In this document: positions 32,474 through 40,789 of the stretch, piece after piece
Numbering within the stretch: position 1 is the stretch's first letter
Layout of the letters: each line of letters starts with the position of its first letter
Assembly (NCBI GenBank): GCA_963707905.1
Contig: CAVPSA010000041.1
Coordinates: 1 to 64,000 of the forward strand
Direction: 5' to 3'
From: DASXKD01 sp963707905
GTDB taxonomy: Bacteria; Actinomycetota; Actinomycetes; Streptosporangiales; Streptosporangiaceae
Length of the DNA: 64,000 nt
Translations under genes and position numbers: made by a program
Notes under the pieces: model-generated
What the model saw: the letters and a program-made list of their open reading frames with translations, nothing else
Told to the model about the DNA's origin: nothing
Database searches by the model: none

Positions 32474-33367
32474 TCAGGCGTGCGACGGCAGCTCGACGGT
32501 GACCACGGTGGGGCCGTGCGGCGGGCTGCTGACCTGCAGCCTGCCGTCCACGGTCCGGACCCGCCCGGCGAGCCCGGCCAGGCCGCCGCCTGCTTCGATG
32601 TGGGCGCCGCCGGAGCCAGCGTCGCTGACTCGCAGCCGCAGCAGCCCAGCCATATGGACCGCCTCCAGCCTGGCATGCCGGGCGCCGCTGTGCTTGGCCA
32701 CGTTGGCGAGCAACTCGGCCGCGCAGAAGTAGGCGATGGTCTCGATCGCGGCCGACGGGCGCTCGGGCAGGTCGATAGCCAGCTCGACGGGCACGTCGCT
32801 GTGCGCGGCGAGGGTGGTCAGCGCGGCACCCAGGCCGTGGTCCAGGACCGGCGGGTGGATGCCGCGGGCCAGGTCACGCAGCTCGGCGATGGCCTGCTTG
32901 GCGCCGCGGTGCGCAGCGTCGACCAGCTCCAGGACCCGCTCCAGGTCCGGCTGCCCGGTCCGGCCGGCGATGCCGCCGAGCTTCTCCCTGGCCAGCCCCA
33001 GCTTCATGGCTACCGCGACCATCTGCGCCTGCGCCCCATCGTGCAGGTCCCGCTCAATCGTCCGCAGCCGTGCGGCCGAGTCGTCCACCACCCGGGCCCG
33101 GGACCGCTCCAGCTCACGGACCCGCTGCGGCAGTGGGGCAACCAGCAGGTGGTAGGCCATCCACAGCTCCAGCGCGCCTACCGCTATCAGCCCTGCGCCC
33201 CACCAGAAACCGTACGAACAAAGAATGACACCAAGGATGACCAGCCAGAGGCCGGCGCCCAGGCACATGCCACCCCAGAACTTGGGGTGGCGATATGCGC
33301 CGGGCCGCACCAGAATCCTCATGAGCAGAGGTTCCCGGCGAGTGCCGCTGTCACCCGATGCGTGCAT
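32474..33367 (-). CDS. Two-component sensor histidine kinase (HisKA_3 type)
   Basis: About 297 residues. Two membrane helices near the N-terminus (GAGLWLVILGVILCSYGF and GAGLIAVGALELWMAYHLLV) with almost no extracellular loop, then HisKA_3 (RTIERDLHDGAQAQM, His109) and a HATPase_c domain (N-box AELLANVAKHSGA, GGGLAGLAGRV). The ATG at 33367 has GGAGG 8 bp upstream. A kinase with almost no periplasmic part probably senses the membrane itself. Its first 30 residues resemble those of the small upstream gene at 33449-33709, and both share the same leader. Confidence 0.92.
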   Translation of the reverse strand: MHASGDSGTRREPLLMRILVRPGAYRHPKFWGGMCLGAGLWLVILGVILCSYGFWWGAGLIAVGALELWMAYHLLVAPLPQRVRELERSRARVVDDSAARLRTIERDLHDGAQAQMVAVAMKLGLAREKLGGIAGRTGQPDLERVLELVDAAHRGAKQAIAELRDLARGIHPPVLDHGLGAALTTLAAHSDVPVELAIDLPERPSAAIETIAYFCAAELLANVAKHSGARHARLEAVHMAGLLRLRVSDAGSGGAHIEAGGGLAGLAGRVRTVDGRLQVSSPPHGPTVVTVELPSHA

Positions 33368-33432
33368 CGGGATGCCTCCAGGGACCTGCGGTGCCGTGGC
33401 CACTCCAGTCACCTGCGTCTCAATGCTCGCCA
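33357..33432. repeat. Leader repeat, copy B (kinase leader)
   Basis: Covers the leader, ribosome site and first codons of the kinase. Shares with copy A the blocks GCGAGCATTGA, GCAGGTGAC and GCACCGCAG on the minus strand, over about 75 bp. Confidence 0.7.
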
Positions 33433-33448
33433 GGCCGGCGAAGCCAAG

Positions 33449-33709
33449 TCAGCTCTGGACACTGGTCTGCAGGCGGTAGGCGGTCCAGAAGATCAGCGCC
33501 GCCCCCACCAGCGGCAGCACTCCCAGCCAGGCCAGGGGCCCCAGCCAGTGGCCGGAAGCGAGCAGCAGGGCGCCGAGGCCGAGGTTGAAGACGCCACAGG
33601 AAACGCGCACACGCACCCACATATGGGGGCGGCGGTATTCCCATGGCCTGACCAGAAATCTCATGAGGACGGATCGCGGTGGAGGGATGTTGTCAGTCGG
33701 TGCGTACAT
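33449..33709 (-). CDS. Small two-helix membrane protein, paralogue of the kinase N-terminus
   Basis: An 86-residue protein with two hydrophobic helices (VFNLGLGALLLASGHWLGPL and LAWLGVLPLVGAALIFWTAY). Its LMRFLVRPWEYRRPHMW aligns with LMRILVRPGAYRHPKFW of the kinase, and its leader is repeat copy A. It ends where the kinase would enter its catalytic part, so it is either a truncated kinase duplicate or a retained small membrane partner. The ATG at 33709 has AGGAG upstream. Confidence 0.7.
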   Translation of the reverse strand: MYAPTDNIPPPRSVLMRFLVRPWEYRRPHMWVRVRVSCGVFNLGLGALLLASGHWLGPLAWLGVLPLVGAALIFWTAYRLQTSVQS

Positions 33710-33775
33710 CGGAATTGTCTCCTGCTAGCTGCGGTGCCGGCCATTCCGGTCACCTGCATTTCAATGCTCGCAACG
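33699..33775. repeat. Leader repeat, copy A
   Basis: Leader and first codons of the 86-residue membrane protein; best match is to copy B at 33357-33432. The rest of the 33776-33921 gap shows nothing I recognise. Confidence 0.7.
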
Positions 33776-33921
33776 GGCAGACAGAAGAACCAGCGTGCGG
33801 ACACCCGGCTTCGAGGTACGGCTAGCACGCCAGCAGTAGATCGTGATTGCCCAGCGGATCGGCGAATTTGGATGCCTTCGGGCCACGAAATGCTGACCGT
33901 GCCTGGTTAGGGTGATCTGGG

Positions 33922-34800
33922 ATGGTGGCGAGGCTGGTGCGGAGCACGGGGTGGACGGCTCAGCATGTGCGGCATGCGGGCGAGCTTCTCAAGCAGGGCA
34001 GCAATCCGGCCGCGCGGGTGTACGAGAGCATCGGGGCGGACTTCTTCCTGGCGGTGGCGCCTGGCTGGCTGAACCTGGGGCTGTGGGAGGGGCCCGGTTC
34101 GGAAGATGAGGCTCAAGAGGCCTGCCAGCGGTTGGTGCGGGCGCTCGCCTCCGCCCTGCCTGCCGGGGGCGTGATCGCTGATGTGGGGAACGGGCTCGGC
34201 ACCCAGGATCCGCTGATCGCTGAGGTAACCCGCCCGCGCCGGCTGGTCGCGGTGAACATTACGCGCTGGCAGCTGACGGCGGGCCGGGACCGGCTGAGAG
34301 AGGCCGCAGCTGCGCCCGTGGTGGGTGATGCCGCCCGGATGCCGATCGCAGGCGGAAAGCTGGATGGTGTCATCAGCGTGGAGGCAGCCTTCCATTTCCA
34401 GTCAAGGAAGGCGTTCTTTGACGAGTGTTACCGGGTGCTGCGTCCCGGCGGCGTGCTGAGCATCTCCGATATCTCGGTCGAGCGCTGGCCGGCAAGCCCG
34501 GCTGAGCTGGTGGCTGGGCTGACCCAGTTGCGGGTGTTCGGGCTGCGGCGCAGCATGGCGATGACGGCCGGGCAGATCGCCGCGGCCGCCCGTGCGGCGG
34601 GCCTGGCCGAGGTCACGGTCACAGCGTGCGGCGACAAGGTGATCGCTCCTGCGCTCCGGCTCACCGCCGCCCGGCTGGCGCGGGCGGCGGCCGCGCCCGT
34701 CGGACAGCACGCAGCGGCCCGCCTGCTGCTGCGGCAAGTAGACCTGCTCTGGCGACGCCGCATCATCGACTACCTCTTGGTCCGCGCGATCCGCCCGTAA
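33922..34800 (+). CDS. Class I SAM-dependent methyltransferase
   Basis: A 292-residue Methyltransf_11/25-type enzyme. Motif I is present in modified form (GVIADVGNGLGTQDPLI; Asn where Cys or Gly is common), followed by GDAARMPIAGGKLDGVISVE and the typical CYRVLRPGGVLSISDIS. The N-terminal helical cap (ARVYESIGADFFLAVAPGWL) resembles small-molecule and lipid/sterol methyltransferases. The C-terminus is Ala/Arg-rich. Start ATG 33922 has a weak ribosome site. It stands alone on the plus strand; the substrate is unknown. Confidence 0.87.
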   Translation: MVARLVRSTGWTAQHVRHAGELLKQGSNPAARVYESIGADFFLAVAPGWLNLGLWEGPGSEDEAQEACQRLVRALASALPAGGVIADVGNGLGTQDPLIAEVTRPRRLVAVNITRWQLTAGRDRLREAAAAPVVGDAARMPIAGGKLDGVISVEAAFHFQSRKAFFDECYRVLRPGGVLSISDISVERWPASPAELVAGLTQLRVFGLRRSMAMTAGQIAAAARAAGLAEVTVTACGDKVIAPALRLTAARLARAAAAPVGQHAAARLLLRQVDLLWRRRIIDYLLVRAIRP

Positions 34801-34890
34801 CAGGCCCGCCGGTTCGCCGGCTGATGCCAGCTACCTCTGCTGCACGTGTTCCGGGCCCCGGCGCGCCGAGGTTCAGGTAATGGTTGAGGT

Positions 34891-35739
34891 GTGAACACGA
34901 TTGCGCGGCGGGCTGGTGCTGTGATCGCGGCGGGACTGGCCGTCCTCGGCCTGGCCGCTTGCCAGGCATCGGACCCGGGCAGGCTGGAGCAGGCCAGCCC
35001 GGTCACCACATCAGCGGCGCCGGGCCGGGCAACGTCCGCGCCGGTACGGCCGGCCGGGAACCCGGCCGGGACGTGGCACCTGGTGTTCAACGGCACATTC
35101 ACCGGCCGGGCGGTCAACCCGGCCGACTGGTCCACGGGCTGGCTTGCCAATGGGATCACGCCGCCGGTGAGCCGGGGCGAGCTGGAGTGCTACGACCCGG
35201 CCAACGTCACCGTGTCGGGTGGTGCGCTGAACCTGAGCCTGATCCGGCAGCCGCACTCGTGCGGGGGAAGAGTGCGGCCCTATTCAGGCGGGATGGTCAA
35301 CACCGACGGCAAGTTCCAGTTCACCTACGGGCTCCTGCAGGCGCGGATCTGGCTGCCCGGACGAGGCGGGCAGATCAGCAACTGGCCCGCGTTCTGGACG
35401 GACGGCCAGAACTGGCCCAGGGACGGCGAGATCGATGTGCTGGAAGGCCTGGGCGGTAAGGCCTGCTGGCACTTCATCAACCGGGCCGCCGTGCGCGGTA
35501 ACTGCGTGGCCGGGACGTTCTACAACGGCTGGCACACCTTCGGCGCCGACTGGGAGCCCCGGTCGATCACCTACTACTACGACGGCCGTGTCGTGGGGCG
35601 GATCAGGTCGGGGGTCACGCATGCGCCGATGTACCTGATCCTCAACAACGCGACCACGCACCTGTATCAGATCCCCCTCCACGTGCCCGCCGATATGCGT
35701 GTCGCCTACGTCCGGGTGTGGCAGCACCCCGGGCAGTGA
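34891..35739 (+). CDS. GH16-family glycoside hydrolase lipoprotein
   Basis: A 282-residue secreted enzyme. The N-terminus is a lipoprotein signal (ARRAGAVIAAGLAVLGLAAC, lipobox LAAC with Cys24), followed by a Ser/Pro linker and a concanavalin-like GH16 domain. The catalytic motif DGEIDVLEGL supplies Glu180, Asp182 and Glu185 in the ExDxxE arrangement. WPAFWTDGQNWPRDGE and YLILNNATT fit the family. GH16 enzymes cleave beta-1,3 or beta-1,3-1,4-glucans and related polysaccharides. GTG start at 34891 with a poor ribosome site. Confidence 0.9.
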   Translation: MNTIARRAGAVIAAGLAVLGLAACQASDPGRLEQASPVTTSAAPGRATSAPVRPAGNPAGTWHLVFNGTFTGRAVNPADWSTGWLANGITPPVSRGELECYDPANVTVSGGALNLSLIRQPHSCGGRVRPYSGGMVNTDGKFQFTYGLLQARIWLPGRGGQISNWPAFWTDGQNWPRDGEIDVLEGLGGKACWHFINRAAVRGNCVAGTFYNGWHTFGADWEPRSITYYYDGRVVGRIRSGVTHAPMYLILNNATTHLYQIPLHVPADMRVAYVRVWQHPGQ

Positions 35740-35916
35740 TCATGCTTGCACCGGTGGCTGGCTGAGTAGCCGACGGCCGTCGTGAGGTCGCCGGGACGGA
35801 TGGCTGCGTGTCGCGGCCATTCCGCCGCCATTGCATCTGCTACTAAGATCTGCGCCAGGCCCGGGCAGCCCGCAGTCCTGCCCGCGTAGCCACGCCTGGC
35901 GTGAAGGGAGCCGCAG

Positions 35917-36513
35917 ATGAGCGTCAATCCTGATGCCACGGAGGAACGCACCCGGATCGGCCCCAGCGGCCGGTCAGCGCTGTGGCGGCTGGGCGGGCCA
36001 TGGTGGCTGTTCCTGGTGACCGGCATCGCGTGGCTGATCATCGCGGTGATGGTGCTGCGGTTCTCCCCCGCCTCGGTCAACACGGTGGGCGTGCTGATGG
36101 GTGTCTTGTTCCTGCTGGGCGCGTTCAACGAATTCCTGATCGCGTCGATGCGCCACACTTGGCGGTGGGCGCACGTCGTGATGGGTGTCCTGTTCGTGGT
36201 GGGCGCCATCTGGGCGTTCGCCCGCCCCTTTAACGCGTTCTGGGCCCTCGCCTCGGTGCTGGGGCTGCTGCTCATTTTCAAGGGCACGCTCGACATCATC
36301 GCCGCCGTCATGACCAAGGACGTCAACGCATCATGGTGGCTCGGCCTGGTGGCCGGCATCCTGGAGATCGTGCTGGGCTTCTGGGCCTCCCAGCAGCAGT
36401 TCCCCGCGCAGGGGGCGCTGCTGCTGCTCTGGGTCGGGTTCTTCGCCTTGTTCCGCGGGATCTCTGAGATCGTCATCGGATTCGAGGTCCGCTCCCGCCA
36501 GCACGGCACTTAG
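35917..36513 (+). CDS. HdeD/DUF308-family membrane protein
   Basis: About 198 residues with six hydrophobic helices (for example WLFLVTGIAWLIIAVMVL and LASVLGLLLIFKGTLDII) and a short charged N-terminus. This matches the HdeD family, named for an acid-resistance membrane protein of Escherichia coli, whose molecular role is unclear. A GAAGGGAG ribosome site precedes ATG 35917. It is probably monocistronic. Confidence 0.88.
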   Translation: MSVNPDATEERTRIGPSGRSALWRLGGPWWLFLVTGIAWLIIAVMVLRFSPASVNTVGVLMGVLFLLGAFNEFLIASMRHTWRWAHVVMGVLFVVGAIWAFARPFNAFWALASVLGLLLIFKGTLDIIAAVMTKDVNASWWLGLVAGILEIVLGFWASQQQFPAQGALLLLWVGFFALFRGISEIVIGFEVRSRQHGT

Positions 36514-36582
36514 CGGGCAGGACGCCCCTTGAGCGGCGGGACAGCCGGTCCGGCCATGACCGCGTCTGTGGCGGGCTGAACG

Positions 36583-38196
36583 GTGGATGTCCTGCTGACA
36601 GACGCGGACATCGTCACGATGGCGGCCAGCGCCGGGCCGGCCCGGTCGATGCTGATCCGGGATGACCGGATCGTGGCGGCCGGGGCCGCCGGGCGTGTGC
36701 ACGCGGCGGCGGCACCAGATGCGCGGATGGTACGGCTGGATGGGGCGGCCGTCCTTCCGGGGCTGATCGACGCGCATTGCCACCTCTGCAACGTGGGCTA
36801 CCTGGCGTCGGGCGCGGATTGCAGCCAGCCGGCGGCGCCGGATATCCCGGCGATCCTGGCGCGGATGCGGGACGCGGCCGCCCGGACGCCGGCGGGGTCG
36901 TGGGTGACCGGCAGCGGATACGTGGAGTACAAGCTCCGCGAGGGCAGGCACCCCACCCGCGGCGACCTCGACGCCGCCGTGCCGGGCCGTCCGGCGATCC
37001 TGTTCCACACCTCGCTGCACGCCTGCGTGCTGAACACGCCCGCGCTCAGGGAAGCCGGGTTCGGCGACCGGCAGCCGGATCCGCCGGGCGGCCGTTTCGG
37101 CCGGGACGGCGAGGGACGGCTGGACGGGGTGGTCTACGAGGGGCCGACGTTCACCCTGCTGTGGGGTGGGCTGCGGCGGGACATGGAGCGGATGAGCGCC
37201 GCTCAGCGGGCTGGCCTCGTGGCCCGGGCCGGGCAGCATTTCGCGGCGCTCGGCATCACCGCGGCGTGTGACGCGGACACCCGCCGCGCCTCGCTGAGCG
37301 CCTACGCCGAGGCCGACGAGCGAGGCGTGCTCGGCGTGCGGATCGCCGGGCTGGTGGTGCACGACGAGGTGGACTGGCTGCTCGGGTCGGGGCTGCGGGG
37401 AAGCCGCTCGCCGCGGCTGGCCGCTGAATCCGTGAAGATCTGGGCCGACGGCGGGATGAGCAGCCGCACCGCGGCCATCCACGGCAGCTACCCGGTCCCG
37501 CCGTACGGCTCGGGGATCATGTACTTCCCACCGGACGAGCTGACCGCGATGGTGGCCGAGTTCGACGCCCGCGGGCTGCAGGTCTGCATCCACGCGCAGG
37601 GGGACCGGGCGATCGGGGCGGTGCTGGACACCTACGCCGCGGTCCTCGGTGGCCGCTCCGGGAACCCGCTGCGGCACCGGATCGAGCATGGCGGATCGAT
37701 GTTCGCGCCGCTGGCGGCCCGTGCCGCAGCGCTGGGGATCGCGGTGGCGGCCCAGCCAGGGATGCTGTCCATCCTCGGCGACGGGTTCGCCGAGGCGCTG
37801 CCGGAGCGGAGCGATGAACTGTACGCATACGCGTCGTGGCGGCGTGCCGGGATCCGTGTCGCGGGGTCCTCCGACGCGCCGGTGATCACTGCTGATCCGC
37901 TGGTGGGGATCCGGGATGCGGTGCTGCGCCGGACCAGCAGCGGGCGCGTGCTGGGGCCGGCCGAGCGGCTGGCCGTGCGCGATGCGCTCGCCTTGTACAC
38001 GACAGAAGCCGCGTTCGCCATGCGCCGGGAGCGCGACATCGGGTCACTGGAGCCGGGCAAGCTCGCCGACTTCGTGATCCTGGACCGCAGCCCGCTTGAT
38101 GTGGCGCCCGAGCGGATCACCGACATCCGGGTGCTGGCCACGGTCGTCGGCGGGCAGCCCGTCTTCCAGGCCGGCGATTCACCCCTCCAGCTGTAA
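36583..38196 (+). CDS. Amidohydrolase (YtcJ-like)
   Basis: A 537-residue metal-dependent amidohydrolase. DAHCHLCN holds the HxH metal ligands (His65, His67), and IHAQGDRAIGAVLDTYAAV and IEHGG hold later His ligands. GSSDAPVI provides the catalytic Asp. The small beta-sandwich split between the termini (LLTDADIVTMAA, and GKLADFVILDRSPLDV) is complete. YtcJ-type proteins hydrolyse amides or formamides of unknown nature. GTG start, 69 bp after hdeD-like, same strand. Confidence 0.92.
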   Translation: MDVLLTDADIVTMAASAGPARSMLIRDDRIVAAGAAGRVHAAAAPDARMVRLDGAAVLPGLIDAHCHLCNVGYLASGADCSQPAAPDIPAILARMRDAAARTPAGSWVTGSGYVEYKLREGRHPTRGDLDAAVPGRPAILFHTSLHACVLNTPALREAGFGDRQPDPPGGRFGRDGEGRLDGVVYEGPTFTLLWGGLRRDMERMSAAQRAGLVARAGQHFAALGITAACDADTRRASLSAYAEADERGVLGVRIAGLVVHDEVDWLLGSGLRGSRSPRLAAESVKIWADGGMSSRTAAIHGSYPVPPYGSGIMYFPPDELTAMVAEFDARGLQVCIHAQGDRAIGAVLDTYAAVLGGRSGNPLRHRIEHGGSMFAPLAARAAALGIAVAAQPGMLSILGDGFAEALPERSDELYAYASWRRAGIRVAGSSDAPVITADPLVGIRDAVLRRTSSGRVLGPAERLAVRDALALYTTEAAFAMRRERDIGSLEPGKLADFVILDRSPLDVAPERITDIRVLATVVGGQPVFQAGDSPLQL

Positions 38197-38227
38197 CCGG
38201 TGGACTGGCACACCCCCGGTCATGCGA

Positions 38228-38871
38228 TCAGAGGGTCCAGAGCGCCTGCGTGGGCGACATGCGGGCGGCACGGAGCGCGGGCAGCAGCCCGGCGGCGGCG
38301 CCGATGACCATCGTCGCGGCCAGGCCGCACGGCCAGGCCACCGGCGGGCTGACGGTGGCCCAGCCTTTGGTGTGGGCGTACAGCACCCCGCCGTGGCGCA
38401 GCGCGTCCTGCCGACCGGCCGGCGATGTGGTGATCGTCGCCGGTCGCCTGGTTGACGAGCGTGTCAGGCCCCGGCGGGGCTGCCAGCGTCGCGCGTCGGC
38501 CTGCGTCTGCGACACCAGCGTCCGCCGCGTCACCGCGCCGTCGACGTCCGGAACGCACCACCGGCCGCCCGCCTCCGGCGCGGCAGTTCTTTTCGAATAC
38601 GCGGCGATCGCAACGGCCACCACGCCGATGGCCACAACCACGATCACCACCGGCGCCGCCCGCCCGCGCCGCCGGCCGCCGCAGTTCGAAGCCGTCCAGG
38701 CCCGGCAGCATCACATCGAGCACCACGACATCCGCCGCGTGCTCACGGATGGCGTGCAGCGCAGCCTCACCGGTCCCAGCCGGGCGCACCCCATAACCGA
38801 GCCGGCGCAAAGCAAGCTCAAGGCCCTGCCGGGCACCGGGGTCATCGCTCAACAAGCAGCACTTCAGTCAT
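38228..38871 (-). pseudogene. Collapsed response regulator/HlyD/MacB remnant
   Basis: Reading leftward from ATG 38871 (GGAGGG upstream): MTEVLLVE, then a one-base insertion near 38847, then DDPGARQGLELALRRLGYG and VVVLDVMLPGLDGFELRR, the N-terminal part of an OmpR-type receiver. It breaks off near 38690. Next is the membrane helix of an HlyD/peptidoglycan-binding-like adaptor (VIVVVAIGVVAVAIAAYSK, VTRRTLVSQTQADA), with further frame changes. The end is the last helix of a MacB/FtsX permease (CGLAATMVIGAAAGLLPALR) and a stop at 38228. Intact actinobacterial loci often order these as regulator, kinase, adaptor, ATPase, permease; here several kilobases have been deleted down to 640 bp. Confidence 0.7.
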
Positions 38872-38957
38872 CGCCCTCCAGCCACGCATGCCGATGACGG
38901 TGGGGCACAATGTGACGGTGCGCCGGCTGTCACAACCGCGTCACAAGCACTCTGGCA

Positions 38958-39665
38958 GTGGGCGCGCACGTGTGGTGGGGTTGGCTGGTGGATCTGCAGG
39001 AAAAGCGCCAGCTAGACCTGGCGGAGCAGGTGGCCAGCGTCAAGGCGCGAGCGCGGCCTTGGCGCGCCATCATCTTTTCTGTGCTGGCCGTCGCCGCCGC
39101 GGCCATCTCCTATGCCTTCGGCCGCCGGCTGGACAGCCTGTTCGAGCGGGGGCACCTGGCCAGTTCGATCGTTGCCGCGTCGGCGGCCGCCGCGTTTCTC
39201 ATCTTCGCGACGGTGGCAGTGGTGTCGCTGGCCGGCAGCGCCCGTGAGAGGCTCCGGTCGGTCACCGGCTCGGCGCACGCGGCGGTGGTGCGGTATGCGA
39301 TCGTGCTGGTCGGCGCCATTGCCACCATCGCGATTACGCTGGCGCTGCTCAAGGTCCCAGTCGACCAGCTTTTGGTTGGTGGGGCGTTCGCCACCATCAT
39401 CATCACCATTGCCGGCCAGCAGTCGCTCAGCAATGTCTTCGCCGGGCTCGTCTTGCTGCTATCCCGGCCGTTCCAGGTCGGCGACCTGATCCTGCTCCGC
39501 TCGGGGGCGCTCGGCGGCCAACTCGAAGGCACCGTGACCGAGATAGGAATTACCTATCTGCGGCTCGACACGGGCGACGGCGCGATGCTGCTGCCGAATT
39601 CACAGGTGCTTGCCGCGGCGGTCAGCCGTCAGCCGCCATCGACCGGCGCTGGGAAAGCAGGGTAA
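38958..39665 (+). CDS. MscS-family mechanosensitive channel
   Basis: A 235-residue short MscS-type channel. Three hydrophobic helices (IIFSVLAVAAAAISYAFG, AAAAFLIFATVAVVSLAG, AIVLVGAIATIAITLALL) precede the pore helix (GGAFATIIITIAGQQSLSNV) and the beta domain (GLVLLLSRPFQVGDLILL). The C-terminal alpha/beta domain of MscS is missing, as in many minimal channels. The start is a GTG at 38958; the last 44 bp overlap the convergent DedA gene. Confidence 0.88.
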   Translation: MGAHVWWGWLVDLQEKRQLDLAEQVASVKARARPWRAIIFSVLAVAAAAISYAFGRRLDSLFERGHLASSIVAASAAAAFLIFATVAVVSLAGSARERLRSVTGSAHAAVVRYAIVLVGAIATIAITLALLKVPVDQLLVGGAFATIIITIAGQQSLSNVFAGLVLLLSRPFQVGDLILLRSGALGGQLEGTVTEIGITYLRLDTGDGAMLLPNSQVLAAAVSRQPPSTGAGKAG

Positions 39666-40371
39666 GAAGCACGCTCAGCGCCACGATTCCGATCGTGAAC
39701 CACAAGCTGTAATGGGAGACGGTCCTGGCCGCGACCACCGCGTCGTGGCCCAGCGCGTACCCCAGCCCGGCGAGCACGCTGGCCCACAGCAGAACGCCGA
39801 TCAGGTCCAGGACGAGGAACGTGACGAGCCTCATCCCGGCCCAGCCGGCTATGACGAAAATGATCGCCCTGGGGATGGGGAGGAAAGAGCTGACGAGCAC
39901 CGCCGGCCAGGTGAACTTGCGGCCGGACCGCCGGACCCGCGCCATGTTCTTGGCCATCCGCCGGTTGCCGGGCAGCGCCATCAGGAACCGCTCGCCCCAC
40001 AGCCGCCCCGCCCACCAGTACAAGATGTCGAATTTCATCAGCCCTGGAATCGCGGCCAGCAGCACCACCGCCAGCGTGCCGTTCCCCGCCCTGGCGAACG
40101 CGGCGGCCGAGATGATGGATTCGGTGCTGCCATTCAGCAGTTCGGCGACCACCGGGTGGGTGCCGACCAGCGACACCCGCAACGGCAGCAGCGCCCAGTA
40201 GAACAACCCGCTGAGCACGATGCCCAGCCAGCAGAGGATGTCGGCGGTGCGCGCCTTCCCCTGCCAGGGCAGCCGCGAATCATTCCACGGATCCCCTTTC
40301 CGGGGCGCGGCTGCCGCGGCGGCCGCCGCGCCTTCCGCGGCCTCGGCGGATTCCGCCCCGGGGACGCTCAT
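39622..40371 (-). CDS. DedA-family (VTT domain) membrane protein
   Basis: About 250 residues with a VTT/SNARE-associated domain: GTLAVVLLAAIPGLMKFDIL, RFLMALPGNRRMAKNM and FTWPAVLVSSFLPIPRAIIF are DedA motifs, with the conserved Arg/Pro in the re-entrant loop (FLPIPRA). DedA proteins are lipid transporters or scramblases important for membrane homeostasis. The Ala-rich N-terminal stretch (EAAEGAAAAAAAA) is low complexity. ATG 40371 (MSVPGAES) is preferred over 40401. Confidence 0.88.
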   Translation of the reverse strand: MSVPGAESAEAAEGAAAAAAAAPRKGDPWNDSRLPWQGKARTADILCWLGIVLSGLFYWALLPLRVSLVGTHPVVAELLNGSTESIISAAAFARAGNGTLAVVLLAAIPGLMKFDILYWWAGRLWGERFLMALPGNRRMAKNMARVRRSGRKFTWPAVLVSSFLPIPRAIIFVIAGWAGMRLVTFLVLDLIGVLLWASVLAGLGYALGHDAVVAARTVSHYSLWFTIGIVALSVLLTLLSQRRSMAADG

Positions 40372-40470
40372 CAGGCAACTCCCTAACATCGGCGCACCCA
40401 TGAGCAGCGACGAGCCGATCAGCGGGAGCCGGTTGCCGTTGAGTCTACGGACTATGAGTCACATTGACCG

Positions 40471-40632
40471 GTGGGCGGCTACTACACCGCAGCAGACCTG
40501 GACGCGCTGTTCGACGAGTACGTTGAGCTGCTCAACAAGTACGGCCACACCGGGCAGGACGCCCCACCCGGGGCACGGCCAATGCAACTACGGATGTTCT
40601 ACATCCCGGACGAAGCTGACGAGCAGGACTGA
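40471..40632 (+). CDS. Small acidic unknown protein (53 aa)
   Basis: GTG 40471 opens a 53-codon frame directly after an in-frame TGA at 40465, so the start is the only possible one. The product (GGYYTAADLDALFDEYVELL, then MQLRMFYIPDEADEQD) is helical and acidic, with codon use like real genes here (third-position GC). No homologue is recognised, and the ribosome site is weak. The 40633-40789 gap that follows has no other visible feature. Confidence 0.5.
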   Translation: MGGYYTAADLDALFDEYVELLNKYGHTGQDAPPGARPMQLRMFYIPDEADEQD

Positions 40633-40789
40633 CCCAGCACGGCGAGGGCCGGGCGCGTGCTCGCCGATTTGCCTGAACGGCCGTGTCGTGGGCACACTGT
40701 GATCTCGGCGATGAGGCTCGCCGTTAACCGCGGGAAGAACATCCCGCTGATGGCCTCTACCACCTGACCGACTTCAGTCGTCAGCTGGC

